NCBI GenBank assembly: GCA_002224055.1
Contig: AZLU01000069.1
Span: 62,001-126,000 of the forward strand
Direction: 5' to 3'
DNA length: 64,000 nucleotides
Origin: Pezizomycotina sp. ARF18
Lineage: Eukaryota; Ascomycota
The notes below the pieces were generated by a model that was not told the DNA's origin, searched no databases, and worked only from the letters and a program-made list of their open reading frames with translations. This document shows positions 57,334 to 64,000 of the stretch, piece by piece. Both the position numbers and the translations under genes were made by a program. Within the stretch, counting starts at the first letter, position 1, and each line of letters opens with the position of its first letter.

Positions 57334-60300
57334 TGGGAACGTGTTGACGATCACGTGCCCACGCGACAATTTTTCGGCAAAGAATTTGATTTGGGCCGCT
57401 TCTCAGGTGATCGTGTCTGAGGAAATTTTCCCTCCCGATCCCGGCCGGCAACAACAACCTCGAGCTTCTATGGAGCGTTATATCCTCCCCAGATTAGCCC
57501 ACAGAATATCAGAAGGTAATTTCTCGAAGGATCATTGTCGATTAAAATCCGCAACAGGAGGTAGTGCCATCGATTTATAATCCGCGCGGGTTTGGCCTTC
57601 TCTTGGAGGGGACGAGTATATATTTGGTTACAACTACATTGTAATGAAAGCAGCAGTTATTATGCAGGTTTTAATTTGGTAGTGTATAATAATATCATCC
57701 TAATGTGTCGCGCTGCTGCTACACGGCCTTTTTGTAGTGTTATAATGTTATAACTTGCATATTAGCTTTAGATTCTCAAAACTTGTGCAATATTCCACTT
57801 ACATCTACCTTCGTTTAATGACCTTCAAGTTTCCTCGACGCTGAGCTAAACCCAACGTTCTGGTTGGTCCTCCGGTGATTACAGAAACCGGGGATGTTAA
57901 TTCTGCTACGAGAAGCAGAGTTATGCTCGGAAAGTTTGCATTTGTTTTCTCGAGACCGATTGAGATGGGTATATAGTCTTGCTCAGACTCTCCCGGAAAA
58001 AACCTGGCCGTATATCAAGCTTCGTATTGCCGGGCCGGTAATTGTGAGGAGATGCTACCGCTCGCCGAAGGAACGGAATTGTGGCATTGGAAGAACCTAG
58101 AAGATTAATGATAACAAGCGAACTCTTTTCCAAAAAGACAGAGTACCTGTAAGCGAAGCTTCCGGGAAGGAAAGAAACATTTAATCGGTTTCCCTAGATC
58201 TAAGCTCCTATCAGCCATATTCGGGGAAAGGAAAGGAAAGGAAAGGAAAGAAAGGAAAACAAGGCAAAAGGAAGTGAACGCCATCTGAATCTATATATGC
58301 GTTCCGGCTTAAGCTTTGCCTTACCTGAGAAGGGTGTTGGCGTTATGACTAAGAATAGTGTAATCCTTAGACTGGACAAAGTAACTGTTCAACGCACCTG
58401 TTCATCTACCCGATCTAAGAAGATATACCCGATCCCCCATTAGTATGATTGGGTTGACCTCAAAGTTCCCTTATCCTTGAAGACGCAAGCCTGAACTACC
58501 CTAAGGAAAATATATATATATATTGTCGTACAATGTTCGCGTAACCGCGGCTGCAGTCGTAAGATCTTGGGACGCTTCACATTCTGGAGCTTGCTAAATC
58601 GAGACAGTAAATGCCACTTGCATAAGGCGGAAACCGGTAGACAGTAAGTTACGGAGGCGGTGTTTCTTTTTTTTTTTCTGGTTCGTGCATAGTGCAAAGG
58701 GAATCCACGTCTGTTCGTTAGATCGCGTGTCAAATTGCGTGAACCGTCGACCACGTTGCGAAAGAAACAGCAGAAGAGAACATAAGGACGACAAGTGAAA
58801 AAAATAAGGATATTTCTCGTGGCAATATGTAAATTTGAGGGAGGATTGAATGCCTGTCTGATTGCAGTTCTCCTTTGTGCTCGCTAAATGGGGACTCGAG
58901 GTAAACATGATCAGTCGTTATGATCTAAATATAGAAGGGAAAATAATAGGTAATAAAAAATTTTTTAAGTGAAGTAAAGTATCGAGAGAAGATCGATGAC
59001 TATGAAGAGGGAAAAGCCGTGGACATATATATAAAAAGGGGATGCCGCAAATCACTCATGCGAAGCGGATGTTCCGAACAGGCTAAGTAGCCGCGGGTAC
59101 CGTACATATATAACTTGAGGATCGCGGGTCTGCAAAGTGAAAAGAAGTAGAAAATCACACAAGGAGAGAAGAAAATGTAAGACTCCGAAAATTATCACAT
59201 CTCACCCGAGATTTTTATCTACCCAGGGTAGTGTTTAAGAGACGAAAAAAAAAAATGAAATTAAATAAATAAATAAAAAGATAAAAGGTGGCTTAATTCG
59301 AAGAGCGAAGATATTACGTCCTAGGCTCCGCAGTGTGAGCAAATAACAATGTAATTTTCTGTACAACAGTGTACTCTTACTTTTTGAACTTTGACAAACC
59401 GACATGCCGTTAACCCGATGTATAATTGCAAATTCATTCGCTAAATTTGCAACTTCGCCTGCAAAAATAACATGTAAGGTTCTTGCAAAACAAGAACCAT
59501 ACTCATGCCGGAAACCGTTGTCGGGCTTACATCGAAACGTAAGGAGTGGATCCTGTAACTTGGATTTCAGATGTTGGTTAATTAATAAAATTCAAAGGGA
59601 CTGATTCATCTTATATTAATCTGCTGGATAAATCGCCGTCTCGAACAACGTCTTTGACACAAGTGAAGAACTAATGGAGGAAAAAAATGTCACCCTACTA
59701 AACTCGTAGAAGATGATAAAAAAATTTTCTCTTACCGCTTGTTGTGTGTACCGGTGTGTGTGTATTTATTGGAAGGTGGGCAGAAGTTATACAGCAAAAT
59801 TGGCTACGTCTACCGAGGCTGCAGGAGATCGAGATCGTTCGTTCATCCTTGCGGATTTCTGATTTTCACCCAAAATTTTAGTTCATTTATAATAATCAGA
59901 GCAATAGCGAAAGAGAGAATTTCAGCAGTATATAAGCGAGAGATACCTATAAAAAAAAGTTGTATGAGCCCCAAAGTACAGAGTGAATAAAAAATTATAC
60001 TGAAACTGTATTCGAACAAAGGAGCTAGATGCTAAGAGCCGACGTTGTGGGACGATATTCCGCGGAGCACTAGTCTCATGCCCCTGAATTTTACCCGCAA
60101 AAGTCTAGACCAGTTTCTTTAGCGAGGACTAGCTTGATTCTAGCGCTTTTCTCGAAGTAGAAGAACGACCAACCTGGTTATAGATGTCAGATAGGTGCTT
60201 GGTGATCCTAGAACCTACTGGGGATCGAAGTTTACTAAAAATTCGAGGCAAAGCTCGTCATCTGTGCATGATTTCTTACTTAGCTGCGGTTCACTCAAGT

Positions 60301-61212
60301 AACCGGCTTGTCTTTGAGTCTTATTTCATCTTTCCTTTCGTTTTTTTTTTTTTTTTTAAGAATTTAGTATACAGCTATGAGATCTTACACCGTAAAGTAA
60401 ACGCCCCATAGGAAATGGCCACGAGAGCTTGCATGAAGGAGGTTATAAAATCTGGGGACGTCTAACTGGTACTGTAGGTGCTCATGCATTTTTTTGGCTT
60501 TTTTTTTTAAAAAAAAAAAAAAAGAAAAAAAAAATACAAAAGCAAAAAAAAGGAACACTTTGTTATCCTATGAGTGATGGCGCAACTGGTTGAATACAGC
60601 CTGCAATCTGCTACTTTCGCCCAAAATTTCGCAAGGCTGAGCTTTATTCCGCGCATAGAGATTCAGCAGACAGTACCCTCGGTATTTCTAGCGTAGTGTT
60701 TAGGCGACACCTCACTTCTGAATGCTTTAAAAAAATACCCATGGATCTCAATGGATGTACACGGGCGTCCCAATATGTATCGCCAGCATGCGCTCCTCAG
60801 AATATCTACAGTGGTTGAAAAATAATCCTGCAACTTAGCAGAGCCTGCGGCGAAAATGTTTTTTCGAAGGCGCTCAGCAGTTGCAATCGTAGATCATTGA
60901 TTGGAAAAGAGGATGCAGTACTCTTATATCATTCCTTCATCAATGGATGAAGTGGACGGGTAAGATAAGCACTCCACCTCATCTTCCCGAGAGCTATATA
61001 TATATAGAGGTAAATGTTCTCGCGGGTCTTTCTTTTCAAACAACCAGAAGAAAATCCGGGGCAGATACTTCTCGACTATTGTTCTCAAGGATAGTCAGCA
61101 ACACGATCCAGCTGGAGTATTTGTTCATCATCCCCACGCTTTTCCACTGTATTCATTCTCTCGCATAAATTTATCGATTTTGCCTCGTAACTGTCACTTT
61201 GGGGCTCTCAAG
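57334..61212. other. Intergenic region between P2 and Hsp70-like C
   Basis: 57334-57530 remains open apart from one TGA and may be a former C-terminal extension of P2. Elsewhere there is a GGAAA array (58226-58256), T runs near 58667 and 60342-60357, and an A-rich patch at 60509-60550. Small ATG frames (57894-58100, 59404-59604) resemble nothing known. Confidence 0.5.
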
Positions 61213-63807
61213 ATGGAGGGTGTAGGACGGGGGATAGATATTGTTTTCGGTGTGGATTTTGGGAATTTCTCAACAAGTTCGCCCCACAATACCCTCATCA
61301 AAGACTTTTGCCTATTTTTCTTAAAAAAAAAAAAAAGTAGGAATATATATATCAAAATACAAGCAAAAGATCGAATTAGAAAACCGAAACTCGAACTAGG
61401 CTCAAAATAGCAATACTATTTATTTTTCTTCTATATAACTTTATTACAGGTCACTGGTCCGTTGTCGTTGCTCAAGCTAAGTTCTCTTCTTTCTTGTATT
61501 TTCATTGATTGTTTTCATATAGAAATCTCTGTCGATTTGCTTGATGCTCGAAACGGACGACAGTCGGGACCTGCCTGCTTCAAACACGGACCAGTAACTC
61601 TGGAACCTATCCGTACCACGTCTGCTTATCTCAATCAAGATATTATCGCCCATGGACAGGTGGCCACAAAATACCCGAACGATAGTCTGAAGGCGGCGGT
61701 ATGCTTGGACGACTTCATGTCCCGGCTAAACAGTCACGTCCAGGCAGTGATGAAAGCAGATCCAAATGCTCGGCAACCTCTCTGGAATACGAACCTGCCA
61801 ATGTTTGCAGTTCCACGGAGGCAATCATCTTAGAATTCATTGAAAGAACCTTTACCAGTCTCGAGTGGGATGTCTTCAAACAAAGGTGGCCTAAGGAAGA
61901 CTATAACTGGTCCTTTGTTTTCTCCGTACCTGGCTGCTACGATAAAGCCGAAAAGAAGTGCTTCGAAAACATTATAAAACTCTGGAACAAAACCAGAAAT
62001 TTTAAGTATATTGTCATTCGGCAGCCTGTTGCTGCAGCCATTTATGCAATAAATCATCTCTACAAGGCGGAAGATACGAGGTCCCGGCTTGATGTGCCGA
62101 AATTTGAAGCGCTGCTTGAGGCACCAAGAACCAGTGGTTTCATTTTAGTCGACGCGGGATGGAGGAGGACGGTATGTCCCGCTTGTTTAAATGGTCAACT
62201 ACTTCTTAAGAGCTTTAAAAGGGAAAAATGAGATAATTTGAGAGTATCGAGAAATCAGTATGAGTAACGATGGTAGCTTACATTTCGGCTTTCATTGTAG
62301 GAAACGATCTCCTTCCATCTTGTTAAGACAAAACCTCGAATACGGGTGAAGCGAACCCCACTAAGAAGCATATGTATTGCATTCCCAATTAAAATATTTG
62401 AACCTCTCTATCTACTCCGAGAAACTTACTCTGAGCCTTTTTGCAGATAACTATGTGGGTTCTGATGTGGTCGACGAGATGTTCACGGACCACCTGCGCG
62501 GTAAAATAAAAGGCCATTGGCGAGACGATTTCATTGGGTCTCAAGACGAGAGGAGAACAATAGAATCTTTTATCAGCTGGAAAACAAAAGCAGAACATTC
62601 TCACCCCGCCAAAATAAAATTATACGGTATAGGTACGAGGTGTATAGAAAATACTGACGGCTTTTTGAATATTGATGAGTATGATATTTTAACTACCACC
62701 TACAAACAATACTTTCAACTAACAATGCAAGCTAAGATATTGTATCAATTCGTTCTTCGAACCCTGCGTCACCGAGACTATCAAGACGATAATGCAGCAC
62801 AGAGAAGCCGCAAGACTTAAAAATATCGACATCAAGGTGAGAAGCTTAAGAAAATTAATATTCTCGCCTAGTTATGTGCCTTACGAATTTTCGCGTTGAT
62901 GATTACGCGATAGACTGTTAACTATTCGCACAACTCTTCCGCCTAATTATAATTTGATAATGAAACTAACGAGCAAAACAGTCCGTTGTATTAGTTGGAG
63001 GGTTAGGATCCAATGCTCTCTTCGAGAGAAAAATTAGGCAGCATTTTAATAGGGAAAATATTGATATCAGCGTCAGCGCCTCTCGAGATGCGTAAGTGTC
63101 CCTCGGAGGATGGAGAGATCGATTTTTCAAACGAAGTTACGCCTTCTTCTAATATCTTACTATGCAGTGGATTCGCTGTAGCTCGCGGTAGCATACTCGA
63201 ATTCCAGCAATGGCCATACTTTGACAGAAATTCATCGAAAGTGAGCTATGGGATCAAGCATAATGACGGTTCCTACGAGTGGTTCTTGACCAAGGTGATT
63301 CATTCCTTCACATATCCTAGAGAACGAAATGTGTGCTGATAGGTATTTGATTGGTGTGTTGTGAAGGGACAAATTTATCGGAGCAGAAAATTCCAGAATT
63401 TCAAGCATACTATTTACTTTAGCAGCCTTCGTGAAACGAATAACTCTCTCGACTTCGAAATCGTCCGCGATACGGGTGATTTAGAAAGCCGACCGACTTC
63501 TGTGACGAAGAGTCTTGGTCGGTGTACGTATCTCAAAAACATCACCTATATCTGTGTAAGCTCTACTAACTTTACATTTCGTGAAGTGAACATCGAGAAT
63601 AAACCGTTTAGCGTGGACCTAAGTGGTGTACACCTTGACAAAGTCCATGCACCACATATAAAACGATTTTACAAACCATCGACGTACCAGAAATGCTTCA
63701 CGCTGTCCTGTAAAGTGATAGACCAGGAACTGGTATTCAAAATCACTTACGATGGCGACAAGGTGATTGATGCTGGAACTTTAGATGAGTTGGAGTTAAC
63801 ACTCTAA
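61213..63807 (+). CDS. Hsp70-like protein C (divergent, HSPA12-like fold; one frame shift)
   Basis: ATG at 61213. Exon 1 61213-61276 ends in a phosphate-1-like loop (FGVDFGNFST). Exon 2 61523-62171 carries ISVDLLDARNG, HGPVTLEPIRTTSAYLNQDI, DDFMSRLNSH, IERTFTSLEW, YNWSFVFSVPGCYDKAEKKC, YIVIRQPVAAAIYAINHLYK and FILVDAGWRRT, where canonical Hsp70 has DxGGGT. Then NYVGSDVVDEMFTDHLRGKI, the adenosine motif VVLVGGLGSNALFERKIRQH (donor at 63090), AVARGSILEFQQ, VSYGIKHNDGSYEWFL, and a last exon from about 63343 reading DFEIVRDTGDLESRPTSV and ending DAGTLDELELTL-stop at 63807. One frame change near 61800. It is the most complete of the three paralogues. The C-terminal third resembles no canonical Hsp70 substrate domain, as in other HSPA12-like proteins. 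Confidence 0.85.
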
Positions 63808-64000
63808 TTTTCTTAATGAAGGTAACCCCTGCGCTGAAATGTGCTAAAGATGCCTAATTTAGATTTTGATTTACTGATTAGAATTCAAGTCCGGAAGAAA
63901 GTAAATGCAGATTTTCTTGCGATACTATTTAGAATAGTTTGATCGAGACTGCTCATGCGCATGCTCGCCTTCATTCCCCGGCCCCTCGGGGCAGGATACG

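Noticed and set aside
43140-57520. Reassignment of TGA as a sense codon
   Set aside because: Several broken frames continue past TGA, but the intact orphan gene and the F-box gene end at TGA, so ordinary pseudogenisation or error is simpler.
57894-58100. 68-residue ATG frame
   Set aside because: Short, no recognised motif, no context.
60570-60620. tRNA-like D-arm (ATGGCGCAACTGGTTGA)
   Set aside because: It resembles an A box, but no GGTTCRA-type B box or acceptor-stem pairing follows at the right distance.

Overview
The window looks like nuclear DNA of a filamentous ascomycete (Pezizomycotina). The evidence is the many short introns (about 60-110 nt, GTAAGT-type donors, CTAAC/CTAAT branch sites 10-20 nt before AG) and the fungal protein families: a STAND NTPase with a DUF7708-like N-terminus, a PigL_N-type helical domain, DUF6604, HSPA12-like Hsp70s, a short F-box protein and an EXPERA sterol-isomerase-type protein. 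No order can be named with confidence. I found no tRNA, rRNA, CRISPR or bacterial-style operon.

Layout. 0-4.9 kb: gene-poor, with one possible NLR-like exon, a large imperfect inverted repeat (2.72-3.01 kb) and a 440-bp pyrimidine tract. 4.9-5.7 kb (-): EXPERA/EBP-type membrane protein. 5.7-11.8 kb: no supportable gene. 11.8-12.4 kb (+): single-pass membrane/coiled-coil protein. 13.0-13.5 kb (+): intact two-exon orphan. 14.5-18.3 kb (+): seven-exon NACHT-type STAND gene. 18.7-19.1 kb (-): F-box protein. 22.2-22.8 kb (+): PigL_N-like helical domain protein. 26.3-29.1 kb (+): Hsp70-like gene A behind a 200-bp tandemly duplicated promoter region. 30.7-31.6 kb (-): GNAT acetyltransferase. 36.4-41.0 kb (+): large Cys-rich (ZZ-like) protein with a glutamine-rich, RG-rich and His/Pro-rich tail. 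42.5-44.8 kb (+): heavily broken DUF6604 gene. 45.9-48.25 kb (-): Hsp70-like gene B. 49.1-49.5 kb (-): broken unknown gene. 52.1-52.9 kb (-): small disordered-protein gene P1. 56.9-57.6 kb (+): its paralogue P2. 61.2-63.8 kb (+): Hsp70-like gene C.

The most striking arrangement is the right third. Hsp70-B and P1 on the minus strand mirror P2 and Hsp70-C on the plus strand around an axis near 54.89 kb, so a two-gene unit (small disordered protein plus divergent Hsp70-like protein) appears to have been duplicated head to head. The three Hsp70-like proteins share intron positions but have degenerate nucleotide-binding loops. Together with the STAND gene, the PigL_N-like gene, DUF6604 and the low-complexity zinc-finger gene, this could be an accessory self/non-self or chaperone-linked immunity region; that role is inference.

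Caution: almost every multi-exon gene carries one or more apparent reading-frame shifts although its splice sites look intact. Either the assembly has uncorrected single-base indels or the region is decaying. Protein descriptions therefore come from reading the frame that keeps family motifs on each side of a shift, and exon limits are by eye.
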